Assembly (NCBI GenBank): GCA_910577525.1
Contig: CAJTLI010000034.1
Coordinates: forward strand, 1-21,869
Reading direction: 5' to 3'
Length of the DNA stretch: 21,869 bases
Source: an uncultured Oscillospiraceae bacterium
GTDB lineage: Bacteria; Bacillota; Clostridia; Oscillospirales; Oscillospiraceae
Each line of letters opens with the position of its first letter. The stretch's first letter is position 1. Positions 1 to 7,119 of this stretch are shown here, piece after piece. The position numbers and the translations under genes were made by a program. The notes under the pieces were generated by a model. It did no database searches, was not told where the DNA came from, and saw nothing but the letters and a program-made list of their open reading frames with translations.

Positions 1-22
1 TCGCTGGGCGAAAACGCTTGTA

Positions 23-54
23 CGCCGCACTCGCGGCGGGCATGACCATGCCCG
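23..54 (-). terminator. possible weak terminator hairpins after fhs
   Basis: Directly after the fhs stop codon there are two adjacent inverted repeats: CGGGCATG/CATGCCCG (37-54, 2-base spacer) and CGCCGC/GCGGCG (23-38, loop ACTC). They share two bases. On the fhs strand the second is followed by only a short TTTT within a mixed sequence, not a clean U-tract. This may end or stabilise the fhs transcript, but the window edge is close and the call is weak. Confidence 0.3.
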
Positions 55-56
55 GC

Positions 57-1721
57 TCAGAACAGCCCGCTGATGACGCCGTTTTCGTCTACGTCGATTT
101 TCTCCGCGGCCGGGACCTTGGGCAGGCCGGGCATGGTCATGATATCCCCGGTCTGCACCACCACGAAGCCCGCCCCGGCGGACACTTTTACCTTCGACAC
201 GGTCACGGTAAAGCCCTCCGGCCTGCCCAGCTTCGCCGGGTCGTCGGACAGGGAGTACTGGGTTTTGGCCATGCACACAGGCAGGGAGCCGAAGCCCATG
301 GCCTCCAGCCGGTCCAGCTCCGTGGCGGCGGCGCTGGAATAGCTCACCCCCGCGCCGCCGTACACCCGCTTGACGATGGTCTCGATCTTGTCCCGCAGGG
401 GCCGGTCCAGCTCGTAGGCGAAGCGGAAGTCATGGGGCTGTCCGCACAGCCGCAGCACCTCCTCCGCCAGCGCGACGCCGCCCTCGCCGCCCCGGCCCCA
501 CACCTCGGACAGGGCCACGTTGACGCCCAGCGCCCGGCACTTGTCCGCGATGAGGGCCAGCTCGGCGTCCGTGTCGTTGACGAAGCGGTTGATGGCCACC
601 ACGCAGGGCAGGCCGTACACCTGGGTGATGTTCTCCACGTGCTTGAGCAGGTTGGGCAGGCCCTTTTCCAGGGCATCCAGGTTCTCCGCCCCCAGCGACC
701 CCTTGGGCACGCCGCCGTTGTATTTCAGCGCCTTCACCGTGGCCACGACCACCACCGCGCTGGGGTCCATCCCCGCCGCCCGGCACTTGATGTCCAAAAA
801 TTTCTCCGCTCCCAGGTCGGCGCCGAAGCCCGCCTCAGTGACCACGTAGTCCGCCAGCTTCAGGGCGGTGTCGGTGGCCGACACGGAGTTGCAGCCGTGG
901 GCGATGTTGGCGAAGGGCCCGCCGTGGACCAGGGCGGGGGTGTTCTCCAGGGTCTGGACCAGGTTGGGCTTGATGGCGTCCTTCAGCAGGGCGGCCATGG
1001 CCCCCTGGGCCTTGAGATCGGCGGCGGTGACGGGCCTGCCGTCATAGGTATAGCCCACGATGATCCGGCCCAGCCGCTCCTTCAGGTCCTTCAGGCCGGA
1101 GGCCAGGCACAGCACCGCCATAATCTCGGAGGCCACGGTGATGTCGAAGCCGTCCTCCCTCGGCACTCCCTGCATCCGGCCCCCCAGGCCGTCCACAATG
1201 TTCCGGAGCTGCCGGTCGTTCATGTCCACGCACCGCCGCCAGGTGATCTTCTTCACGTCGATGCCCAGCTCGTTCCCCTGCTGGATGTGGTTGTCCAGCA
1301 TGGCGGCCAGCAGGTTGTTGGCCGCGCCGATGGCGTGGAAGTCCCCGGTGAAGTGGAGGTTGATGTCCTCCATGGGCACCACCTGAGCGTAGCCGCCCCC
1401 GGCCGCGCCGCCCTTGACTCCGAACACCGGGCCCAGGGAGGGCTCCCGCAGGCACAGGAGCACGTTTTTGCCCAGCTTGCTCAGGGCATCCGCCAGACCC
1501 ACGCTGGTGGTGGTCTTGCCCTCTCCGGCGGGGGTGGGGTTGATGGCTGTCACCAGGATCAGCCTGCCTTTTCGGGGGCGGTCCCGCAGGGGCCCGGTGT
1601 CGATCTTGGCCTTCACCCGGCCATAGTGCTCCAGCAGGTCCCCGTCGATGCCCGCCCGGGCCGCCACCTGGTCGATGGGCAGCATGTTCGCGCTCTGTGC
1701 GATCTCAATGTCGGTCTTCAT
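57..1721 (-). CDS. fhs: formate-tetrahydrofolate ligase
   Basis: The 554-residue protein catalyses ATP-dependent formylation of tetrahydrofolate to 10-formyl-THF in the cytoplasm, feeding purine synthesis and one-carbon metabolism. Length and sequence fit the family (about 556 residues). The ATP-binding loop TPAGEGKTT is at residues 63-71, and the N-terminal ITVAS and C-terminal VSAGAGFV segments are typical. The ATG at 1721 is chosen because AAGGAGG lies 7-13 bases upstream; an in-frame ATG 16 codons earlier lies in the leader without such a site. The gene is monocistronic here. Its leader carries a ZTP riboswitch and terminator (1752-1860), so expression should rise when ZMP/ZTP accumulates, that is when 10-formyl-THF is short. 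Identity is certain; regulation rests on strong motif evidence. Confidence 0.97.
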   Translation of the reverse strand: MKTDIEIAQSANMLPIDQVAARAGIDGDLLEHYGRVKAKIDTGPLRDRPRKGRLILVTAINPTPAGEGKTTTSVGLADALSKLGKNVLLCLREPSLGPVFGVKGGAAGGGYAQVVPMEDINLHFTGDFHAIGAANNLLAAMLDNHIQQGNELGIDVKKITWRRCVDMNDRQLRNIVDGLGGRMQGVPREDGFDITVASEIMAVLCLASGLKDLKERLGRIIVGYTYDGRPVTAADLKAQGAMAALLKDAIKPNLVQTLENTPALVHGGPFANIAHGCNSVSATDTALKLADYVVTEAGFGADLGAEKFLDIKCRAAGMDPSAVVVVATVKALKYNGGVPKGSLGAENLDALEKGLPNLLKHVENITQVYGLPCVVAINRFVNDTDAELALIADKCRALGVNVALSEVWGRGGEGGVALAEEVLRLCGQPHDFRFAYELDRPLRDKIETIVKRVYGGAGVSYSSAAATELDRLEAMGFGSLPVCMAKTQYSLSDDPAKLGRPEGFTVTVSKVKVSAGAGFVVVQTGDIMTMPGLPKVPAAEKIDVDENGVISGLF

Positions 1722-1751
1722 GGCGATTCCTCCTTGATGTTGCGTGCGTCC

Positions 1752-1788
1752 AAAACAAAAAGGGCGCACCGGTTCAACTGGTGCGCCC
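1752..1788 (-). terminator. intrinsic terminator of the ZTP riboswitch expression platform
   Basis: The arms GGGCGCACC (1780-1788, minus strand) and GGTGCGCCC (1762-1770) pair perfectly over 9 bp around a 9-base loop. They are followed by a T-rich run TTTTTGTTTT (1752-1761). The hairpin lies between promoter and fhs start codon. Its 5' arm includes the last GGGC of the riboswitch aptamer, so aptamer folding and terminator folding exclude each other. That is the usual on-switch layout for this class. Confidence 0.92.
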
Positions 1789-1860
1789 AGACGGTCGGCA
1801 ATCAGGCGCGGCCGCGCCGCTGTACTCCATGTGGTTCTCCACTTCCGTCAGTCATACAGC
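1785..1860 (-). promoter_or_regulatory. ZTP (pfl motif) riboswitch aptamer
   Basis: Read on the minus strand from 1860, P1 is GCTGTA (1855-1860) with TACAGC (1819-1824). It encloses the conserved GACTGACGG segment, a P2 hairpin GTGG-AGAA-CCAC and the conserved ATGGAG stretch. A variable linker hairpin GGCGCG/CGCGCC follows, then GCCGACCGTCTGGGC (1785-1799), which matches the class signature CCGYCUGGGC. GACGG (1845-1849) is exactly complementary to CCGTC (1790-1794), giving the class-defining pseudoknot with a covarying pair (the usual form is GGCGG/CCGCC). The class senses ZMP/ZTP and commonly precedes fhs, purH or glyA. Confidence 0.93.
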
Positions 1861-1866
1861 AGCTAT

Positions 1867-1896
1867 AGTCTACCACGTTTCCCCCAGTGCCGTCAA
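1867..1896 (-). promoter_or_regulatory. sigma-A-type promoter for fhs
   Basis: On the minus strand, -35 TTGACG (1891-1896) and -10 TAGACT (1867-1872) are 18 bases apart. Transcription would start at about 1860, which is the first base of the ZTP aptamer P1 helix. That fit supports the call. Confidence 0.65.
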
Positions 1897-1899
1897 GGG

Positions 1900-1916
1900 C
1901 TATACGCGCTGTATAG
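1900..1916. promoter_or_regulatory. 17-bp dyad next to the fhs promoter, possible operator
   Basis: CTATAC-GCGCT-GTATAG is a perfect 6-bp inverted repeat with a 5-base spacer, three bases upstream of the fhs -35 box. The size and symmetry suit a dimeric repressor or activator. No binding protein can be named, and the site could also be chance. Confidence 0.35.
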
Positions 1917-2181
1917 TCTCTCCCGCGCGAAGCCGTTTCCGGCGGGGGAAAGGGCCGGAATATCAGGGGGTTCAGCCGCGCGTACGGTTTCCATAACTCG
2001 GTCTGTAAATTCTGATACGAAGAGTTATCCACAACTTCCACAGGGTTTTCAACAGCTTCAACAGCAGCGGCGTCAAGGGTTCCGGCGGAGCCTGCGTGGT
2101 TTGCGGACTGGCGGAACTTGGGCTTTTTATGGGGGAGATACGCCAGATTGGTTGACATAACAGCGATTTTTGCTTTTCGTC
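1917..2181. other. intergenic region without a convincing gene
   Basis: This stretch lies between the fhs promoter/dyad and the SDR terminator. Both strands were read. An open frame crossing it on the minus strand has no ribosome binding site and would continue through the fhs promoter and riboswitch, so it is not called. The only structured content seen is the DnaA-box-like cluster at 2025-2063. Confidence 0.6.
2025..2063. repeat. cluster of four DnaA-box-like 9-mers
   Basis: A perfect DnaA box TTATCCACA (2025-2033) is directly followed by ACTTCCACA (2034-2042), then after three bases by TTTTCAACA (2046-2054) and GCTTCAACA (2055-2063). All four are in the same orientation, as two abutting pairs. 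Similar strings are common in Firmicute oriC regions, but no dnaA, dnaN or rpmH gene is nearby. A role as a DnaA titration or regulatory cluster is inference. Confidence 0.45.
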
Positions 2182-2213
2182 AAAAAGGAGCGGCAGCCAA
2201 AGGCTGCCGCTCC
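2182..2213 (-). terminator. strong intrinsic terminator after the SDR gene
   Basis: The arms GGAGCGGCAGCC and GGCTGCCGCTCC form a perfect 12-bp stem with a 3-base loop. On the minus strand it is followed at once by TTTTT (2182-2186). It lies 14 bases past the SDR stop and closes the long minus-strand gene run. Confidence 0.92.
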
Positions 2214-2227
2214 CCTGCGGGCTGTTT

Positions 2228-2992
2228 TTACAGGGTGCTGCCGAAGTCGGAGACGATGGCCTGGCCGGTGATGGCCCGGGACTCGTCGCTGGCGAGGAAC
2301 AGCAGGATGTTGGCCACATCGTCGGGCATGCACACGGGCACCCGCAGGTCGCCGTGCTTGGCCATCTGGCCGAACATATCCGGGTCCAGATTTTCCGGCT
2401 TGGCGTTGGCCACCATGGGGGTGACGATGGAGCCGGGGCACACCGCGTTGCAGCGGATGCCGGTGCCGGCGAAGCGCAGGGCGGTGTGGCGGGTGACGCC
2501 CACAATGGCCGCCTTGGAGGACACGTAGGCCGCGCCGCCGCAGCCCATGACGCCCGCCACGGAGGCCACGTTGACGATGGAGCCGTAGTTGGCCTTCTTC
2601 ATCTCGGCCAGGGCCTCCCGCATGCAGTACATGGTGCCCTTGGTGTTGATGCCCAGAATCCGGTCCATGTCCTCGTCCGTCACCCGGTCGATGGGCTTCA
2701 GGCCCTCCTCCAGCACGCCGGCGTTGTTCACCAGCACGTCCACCTTGCCATAGGCCTCCACGGTTTTGGCCACCAGGTTTTTGGCGTCCTCGGCCTTGGA
2801 GATGTCGGTGACGACGGGCAGAACCTCGCCGCCCGCCTCGCGGATCTTGGCGGCCACGTCCTCCAGCTGGGTCTGGCGGCGGGCGCTGATGACCACCTTG
2901 GCCCCCTCCTTGGCGAAGAGCATGGCGGTGGCGGCGCCCACGCCGGAGTTGCCGCCGGTGACGATGACGACCTTACCGTTTAAACGTCCCAT
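2228..2992 (-). CDS. SDR family NAD(P)-dependent oxidoreductase
   Basis: This 254-residue classical short-chain dehydrogenase/reductase oxidises or reduces an alcohol/ketone pair in the cytoplasm. The cofactor motif TGGNSGVG is at residues 12-19, Asp63 contacts adenine, NNAG is at 89-92, and the catalytic tetrad is Asn116, Ser144, Tyr156, Lys160 (YVSSK). PG at 186-187 is also typical. Basic residues in SARRQ (36-40) after the second strand suggest NADP(H) rather than NAD. The ATG at 2992 has AGAAAGGAA about 10 bases upstream. The gene is 88 bases downstream of tmk and is followed by a strong terminator. The family is certain but the substrate is not readable; FabG-like acyl reductase, sugar dehydrogenase or hydroxysteroid dehydrogenase all remain possible. 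Confidence 0.9.
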   Translation of the reverse strand: MGRLNGKVVIVTGGNSGVGAATAMLFAKEGAKVVISARRQTQLEDVAAKIREAGGEVLPVVTDISKAEDAKNLVAKTVEAYGKVDVLVNNAGVLEEGLKPIDRVTDEDMDRILGINTKGTMYCMREALAEMKKANYGSIVNVASVAGVMGCGGAAYVSSKAAIVGVTRHTALRFAGTGIRCNAVCPGSIVTPMVANAKPENLDPDMFGQMAKHGDLRVPVCMPDDVANILLFLASDESRAITGQAIVSDFGSTL

Positions 2993-3029
2993 ATCGAATC
3001 GTTCCTTTCTGTCATTTGTTATTCATGAG

Positions 3030-3054
3030 CGGCGCGGACCCGAAGGGCGCGCCG
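3030..3054 (-). other. intercistronic hairpin between tmk and the SDR gene
   Basis: CGGCGCG (3048-3054, minus strand) pairs with CGCGCCG (3030-3036), and the inner CCC-TTC-GGG extends the stem to about 10 bp with a 2-base bulge. No T-run follows, so it is not a standard terminator. It may stabilise or help process the transcript. Confidence 0.4.
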
Positions 3055-3080
3055 GACACACCGTCAATGCTGAAGCGGCG

Positions 3081-3704
3081 CTATGCGAAATAGGGGGCGA
3101 CCGCCGCCCAGACGCGCCGGGCCACCTGCTCCCGGGAGCCGGAGCCGTCCACCACCGCCACGTTTTCCACGTCCCGCAGGCGGGCGAAGGCCTCAAAATA
3201 GAGCTCCCGGGTCCGGCGCAGCCGGTCCTCCCGGTCGAAAATCTCCTCCACATACCGGTTTTGGCGGATGCGCTCCAGGGCGGTCTCCACCGGTACGTCC
3301 AGAAATACGGTGACGGTGGGGCGCAGCAGGTCCGCGCTGACGGAATTGGCCCCGATCACCCAATCCATGTCCATGTCCACGCTGTGGTAGGCGTAGGAGG
3401 AGAAGTAATAGCGGTCGCTGACCACGGTGATCCCCCGGTCGATGGCGGCGCACAGGCCGTCCACCTCGTTGACCAGATGGTCGAGGCGGTCGGCGGCGTA
3501 CAGGGCCGCGATCACCCGGTTGTCGGCGGTGGCCCGGCCGGTAAAAATCTGCCGGATCAGCGAGCCAACAGGGCCGCCGGTGGGCTCCCGGGTCTCCCGG
3601 CAGGGGACCCCAAGCTCCTCCAGCCGCCGGACCAGGGGGCCGGTCTGGCTGCTCTTGCCGGAGCCGTCGATGCCCTCCAGAACAATGAACTTTCCCCGCT
3701 CCAT
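3081..3704 (-). CDS. tmk: thymidylate kinase family protein (divergent)
   Basis: The 207-residue protein belongs to the dTMP kinase family (ATP + dTMP to ADP + dTDP). The P-loop GIDGSGKSS is at residues 11-19, the TREPTGGPVG loop at 38-47, the AADRLDHL helix at 70-77, the DRYYFSSYAYH segment at 97-107, and an Arg-rich LID at about 146-165. It departs from the usual bacterial pattern: EPTGGP replaces EPGGTP, and the usual SSLAYQG is SSYAYHS, which puts His where a substrate-contacting Gln is expected. ATG 3704 overlaps the stop codon of the upstream membrane protein (TGATG), implying coupled translation; longer in-frame starts lie inside that gene. It could be the housekeeping Tmk or a second nucleotide kinase with altered specificity. 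Confidence 0.82.
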   Translation of the reverse strand: MERGKFIVLEGIDGSGKSSQTGPLVRRLEELGVPCRETREPTGGPVGSLIRQIFTGRATADNRVIAALYAADRLDHLVNEVDGLCAAIDRGITVVSDRYYFSSYAYHSVDMDMDWVIGANSVSADLLRPTVTVFLDVPVETALERIRQNRYVEEIFDREDRLRRTRELYFEAFARLRDVENVAVVDGSGSREQVARRVWAAVAPYFA

Positions 3705-4252
3705 CAGCCCAGCGCCTTGCTGCTGCTGTTGAGGAACAGCAGGTACATCACATAGCCCGCGATTTCCGCCAGAGAGGCGATGGCGGAGCCCAGGGCGGCG
3801 GCGATGTTGATGATGGGGACGAAGCTCAGCACCGCGCACACCACGGCCACGGCGGTGCATACGGCGTAAATTTTGACGACCAGGGCGCCCCGCTGGGACA
3901 GGGCCTCCTGCCCCAGACCGTGGAGCAGGTTGGAGGTGGTGCTGCACACGCTGAACACCACCAGCAGGCTGAAAATAACGCCGGCCGCATCCAGCAGGGA
4001 TGTGAGGAGCCCCGGCTGGAGGAAGCCGGAGACCAGGCTGGCCGCAAGCGACAGGACGGCGAAAACCAGCGCGCCCTTGTAATTCTCATCGTCCGTCCCG
4101 GCGGTATAGATGCCCGCGATCTCCAGCGCTGTGGCGGCGACGGCGAGCAGGAGCCCCAGGAGGGGCACCCAGATCAGCAGGATGGCCGCAATCGTCAGGA
4201 TCCGGCCCAGAAACATCAGCCGGAGTCCTTTGGCGGCGTTGGGATAACGCAT
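3704..4252 (-). CDS. multi-pass membrane protein of unknown function
   Basis: This 182-residue protein was not recognised. It has about five hydrophobic segments: residues 17-50 (one or two helices), 61-80, 87-105, 128-150 and 152-176. A short charged loop, TDDENYKG, is near residue 55. No catalytic motif or signal peptide was seen. The ATG at 4252 is preferred because AAGGAGGT lies about 8 bases upstream; an alternative GTG at 4276 would place that ribosome binding site inside the coding region. It lies 20 bases after the mechanosensitive channel gene and its stop overlaps the tmk start, so it belongs to the same transcript. Confidence 0.75.
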   Translation of the reverse strand: MRYPNAAKGLRLMFLGRILTIAAILLIWVPLLGLLLAVAATALEIAGIYTAGTDDENYKGALVFAVLSLAASLVSGFLQPGLLTSLLDAAGVIFSLLVVFSVCSTTSNLLHGLGQEALSQRGALVVKIYAVCTAVAVVCAVLSFVPIINIAAALGSAIASLAEIAGYVMYLLFLNSSSKALG

Positions 4253-4272
4253 AACAATGTACCTCCTTTTTG

Positions 4273-5130
4273 TCACCTGTCCTCTATCATATGCACGTTC
4301 ATGTGGGGATAGGTCATCTCAATTCCCGCCCTGTCAAAGGCGGGCTTGAAGCCGTCCATCAGGTCGTAGTACACCGTCCAGTAGTCGGGGTTGGCGCACC
4401 ACACCCGCATGACATATCCGATGGCGCTGTCGCCGTAGCCGTCCACATGGACGGCGGGCTCCGGATCGCCCAGAATGAGAGGGTGGTCCGCCGCCATTTT
4501 GGACAGCAGGGCCAGCACCTGCTCCGTGGGGGCGTCGTAGGACGCGGTCACCTTCAGCTCCACCCGGCGGGTGGGCTGGGCGGAGAAGTTGGTGATATTG
4601 GCGGACACGATGGTGCTGTTGGGCAGCTGGACCAGCTTATTGTCCGGGGTGGTGAGCTTGGTGTAGAACATGCCGGTCTCCGTCACCGTGCCGGAGCAGC
4701 CCCCGGCCTCTACGAAATCCCCCATCTTGAAGGGGTGGGAGGCCAGAATCTGCATCCCGCCCGCCAGATTGGACAGAAAGTTTTGCAGCGCCAGGGAGAA
4801 GGCCAGGCCCACCACGGACAGCACCGCAACCAAAGATGTGACCTCGATGCCCAGGCAGCCCAGCGCCACGATGACCGTAACCGACCACAGCACGCCCTTG
4901 AGCAGGCTTCGGATCAGCCGCTGGAGCGGCGCGTCCATTTTGGAGCGGCCCAGAGCCCGGTCCAGCAGCCTGAGCAGCAGCTTCATGACCAGCAGGCTGG
5001 CCGCCGTCACAATGACCGCGATGAATATCTTGCTGGTGGTGATCTGGGAGATGGTTTTTTGAAAATCCCCGGCGATTTTCTCGGCGTCCATGTCGGGAAT
5101 GGCGGCGGAAAGCGGGCGCGGCAGCGGCAT
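4273..5130 (-). CDS. MscS-family mechanosensitive ion channel
   Basis: The 285-residue protein should form a homoheptameric pore in the cytoplasmic membrane that opens under membrane tension after osmotic downshock. Hydrophobic segments are at about 33-53, 75-95 and 97-125. The last matches the Gly/Ala-rich pore helix TM3 (GLAFSLALQNFLSNLAGG), followed by the beta domain with GDFVEAGGCSGTVTETG and PNSTIVSANITNFS, which are strongly family-typical, and then the alpha/beta C-terminal domain. The ATG at 5130 has GAGGAGGG about 6 bases upstream. Twenty-one bases separate it from mtaB. The length is close to the E. coli MscS size (286). Confidence 0.93.
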   Translation of the reverse strand: MPLPRPLSAAIPDMDAEKIAGDFQKTISQITTSKIFIAVIVTAASLLVMKLLLRLLDRALGRSKMDAPLQRLIRSLLKGVLWSVTVIVALGCLGIEVTSLVAVLSVVGLAFSLALQNFLSNLAGGMQILASHPFKMGDFVEAGGCSGTVTETGMFYTKLTTPDNKLVQLPNSTIVSANITNFSAQPTRRVELKVTASYDAPTEQVLALLSKMAADHPLILGDPEPAVHVDGYGDSAIGYVMRVWCANPDYWTVYYDLMDGFKPAFDRAGIEMTYPHMNVHMIEDR

Positions 5131-5151
5131 GGGTTTCCCTCCTCTCGCGGA

Positions 5152-6483
5152 TTACCAACTGATTTTACCACAATCCGGCGTCTTATGCAAGGGCTCCCGG
5201 AGAACGCCGGTCAAGACGCCGTCCTCCGCGCCGGTGATCTCCACCTCCGCCAGCCGGTTGTGCAGGTCCGTCCCCCGGGCCCGGACCAGGGCGTAATTTG
5301 GGGTGTGGCCCTGCCAGAGGCCGTCCTTTTCCTCCTCGAATAGCACGGGAAGGACGCGGCCTGCCTGGCCCTCCAGCCAGCGGCGCTCCAGATCGCGGCC
5401 CAGGGCGATGGCCCGGCGTACCCGGGCCTCCTTCTCCTCCCGGGACACCTGGCCGGGCATGGTATCGGCGGGGGTGCCGGGGCGGCGGGAATAGGGGAAC
5501 ACGTGCATGGCGGTGAAGGCGCACTGTTCTACAAAGTCCAGGGTCCGGGCGAATTCCTCCCCTGTTTCTCCGGGAAATCCGGCAATGAGGTCGGTGGTGA
5601 TCCCGGGGTCCGGGAAATATTCTCTCAGTAATCGAACGCTTTCATAATACCGGGCGGTATCGTATTTCCGGTTCATCCGGGCCAGGGTGGCGTCACAGCC
5701 GGACTGAAGGGACAGGTGGAAGTGAGGGCAGAGATTGGGCAGGGCGGCGGTCCGGCGGCAGAAGTCCGCCGTGATGGTCCTGGGTTCCAGGGAGCCCAGC
5801 CGCACCCGCAGGCCGGGGGCCGCGGCGCACACCGCCTCCACGAGGCCGATAAGGGTCTCGCCGGTGTTCAGATCCCGGCCCCAGGAGGAGATCTCAATGC
5901 CGGTGAGCACCACCTCCCGGTAGCCCTCCTCCGCCAGCCCGGCGGCCTGCTCCGCCGCCTCGGCCAGGGGCAGGGAGTGCACCGGCCCCCGGGCGTAGGG
6001 AATGACACAGTAGGAGCAGAAGTTGGCGCAGCCGTCCTCCACCTTCAGCATGGCCCGGGTGCGGCCCGTCCCCCCTCCGGCGGGGAGGCGCTCGAAGTCC
6101 CGCCGGGCCAGGGCGCTGTCAACGTCGATCACTTGCCTCCCCTTGGCGCGCAGCAGCTCCTCCAGCTTGTCCAAAAAGGCCAGCCGCCCCGCCGAGCCGG
6201 ACACCAGGTCCGCGCCCAGCGCCGCCGCCGCGTCCGGGCTGGTTTGGGCGTAGCAGCCGCACACCGCCACCACCGCCGTCCGGGCGCTTTTTCGGGCCCG
6301 GCGGATGATGTTGCGGCACTTCTTGTCGCTGACAGCGGTGACGGTGCAGGTGTTGATAATGTAGGCATCCGCGGGACCGAAGAAATCCGTCAGGGTGTGG
6401 CCCCGGCGCAGCAGTTCCCGCTCCATGGCCTGGGTCTCCACCTGGTTTACCTTGCAGCCCAGGGTGTAGATGGCGATATTCAT
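5152..6483 (-). CDS. mtaB: tRNA (N6-threonylcarbamoyladenosine-C2)-methylthiotransferase MtaB
   Basis: The 443-residue radical-SAM enzyme converts t6A37 to ms2t6A in ANN-decoding tRNAs. The N-terminal MTTase domain has the three cluster cysteines Cys10 (LGCKVNQ), Cys46 (NTCTVT) and Cys75 (CGCYAQ). The radical-SAM motif CANFCSYC gives Cys152, Cys156 and Cys159. A TRAM-like RNA-binding domain forms the end (about 375-440). The LGCKVNQVE start and NTCTVTAVSDKK segment point to the MtaB branch rather than MiaB or RimO. GGGAG upstream of ATG 6483 serves as ribosome binding site. It lies 45 bases after the second chromate-transporter gene and is followed closely by the MscS gene. Confidence 0.95.
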   Translation of the reverse strand: MNIAIYTLGCKVNQVETQAMERELLRRGHTLTDFFGPADAYIINTCTVTAVSDKKCRNIIRRARKSARTAVVAVCGCYAQTSPDAAAALGADLVSGSAGRLAFLDKLEELLRAKGRQVIDVDSALARRDFERLPAGGGTGRTRAMLKVEDGCANFCSYCVIPYARGPVHSLPLAEAAEQAAGLAEEGYREVVLTGIEISSWGRDLNTGETLIGLVEAVCAAAPGLRVRLGSLEPRTITADFCRRTAALPNLCPHFHLSLQSGCDATLARMNRKYDTARYYESVRLLREYFPDPGITTDLIAGFPGETGEEFARTLDFVEQCAFTAMHVFPYSRRPGTPADTMPGQVSREEKEARVRRAIALGRDLERRWLEGQAGRVLPVLFEEEKDGLWQGHTPNYALVRARGTDLHNRLAEVEITGAEDGVLTGVLREPLHKTPDCGKISW

Positions 6484-6528
6484 GGCCTGCGCTCCCTTCG
6501 GCAGATGACGTTCAAACCGGCCCCGTGC

Positions 6529-7119
6529 CTACATCTGAAGCACAACCCCCGCCAGGGCCGCCAGCCCGATAAAGCAGACCGGGTGCAGTTTTTTCAGCGG
6601 GGTGAACTTCACCAGCACGAAGATGACAACGGCCAGGATAATGGCGGGCCAGTAGAACGGCTCATACTTGGGCACCACCAAGCCGGGGGCCATCTCCGGC
6701 CCGGCAACCTCATGGAACATCAGCGCGATTTTTGCCACCTGGAGGAGCGCCGCAGTAATGAGGGCCACCGACGCGGCCCGCAGTCCGTAGAACACCGCAT
6801 CCACCGCCTTGGACTGACGGAACTTGTCCAGGAACCCGGCGATGATGAGGATGATCACGATGGAGGAGGACACCAGCCCCAGGGTGGCCGCCACCCCTCC
6901 GGGGATCCCGGCGGTGCGGAAGCCCACATAGGTGGCCATGTTCACCCCCATGGGGCCGGGGGTGGACTCGGAGATGGCGATCATGTCCGCCAGCTGGCCG
7001 GAGGTGAACCAGCCGGTGCGCTCCCCCAGGTCGGTGAGGAAGGGGATGGTGGCAAGGCCCCCGCCCACGGAGAACAGCCCCACCCGGCAGAATTCCAGGA
7101 ACAGTTGGATCAGTGTCAT
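6529..7119 (-). CDS. chrA: chromate transporter family protein, second half-size subunit
   Basis: This 196-residue membrane protein is of the CHR family (short-chain form). The family motif FSVGGGLATIPFL is at about residues 15-27, and SESTPGPMGVNMATYVGF is at about 50-67. Five to six helices follow. Short-chain CHR proteins are encoded in pairs and are thought to act together. ATG 7119 overlaps the stop of the first subunit by four bases (ATGA), with AAGGGAGG about 11 bases upstream. Members export chromate in some bacteria, but the natural anion in a gut anaerobe is unknown. Confidence 0.9.
   Translation of the reverse strand: MTLIQLFLEFCRVGLFSVGGGLATIPFLTDLGERTGWFTSGQLADMIAISESTPGPMGVNMATYVGFRTAGIPGGVAATLGLVSSSIVIILIIAGFLDKFRQSKAVDAVFYGLRAASVALITAALLQVAKIALMFHEVAGPEMAPGLVVPKYEPFYWPAIILAVVIFVLVKFTPLKKLHPVCFIGLAALAGVVLQM

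Noticed and set aside
18..1868. 616-codon open frame antisense to fhs
   Set aside because: It is the mirror of a certain gene in GC-rich DNA; composition is rich in Gly, His, Gln and Val with no domain.
2025..2063. Chromosomal origin of replication
   Set aside because: Only one perfect DnaA box, no dnaA/dnaN/rpmH, no clear AT-rich unwinding region or DnaA-trio repeats.
1802..2158. 118-codon open frame on the minus strand between the SDR gene and fhs
   Set aside because: It has no ribosome binding site, shows no recognised domain, and runs through the DnaA-like cluster, the fhs promoter and most of the riboswitch.
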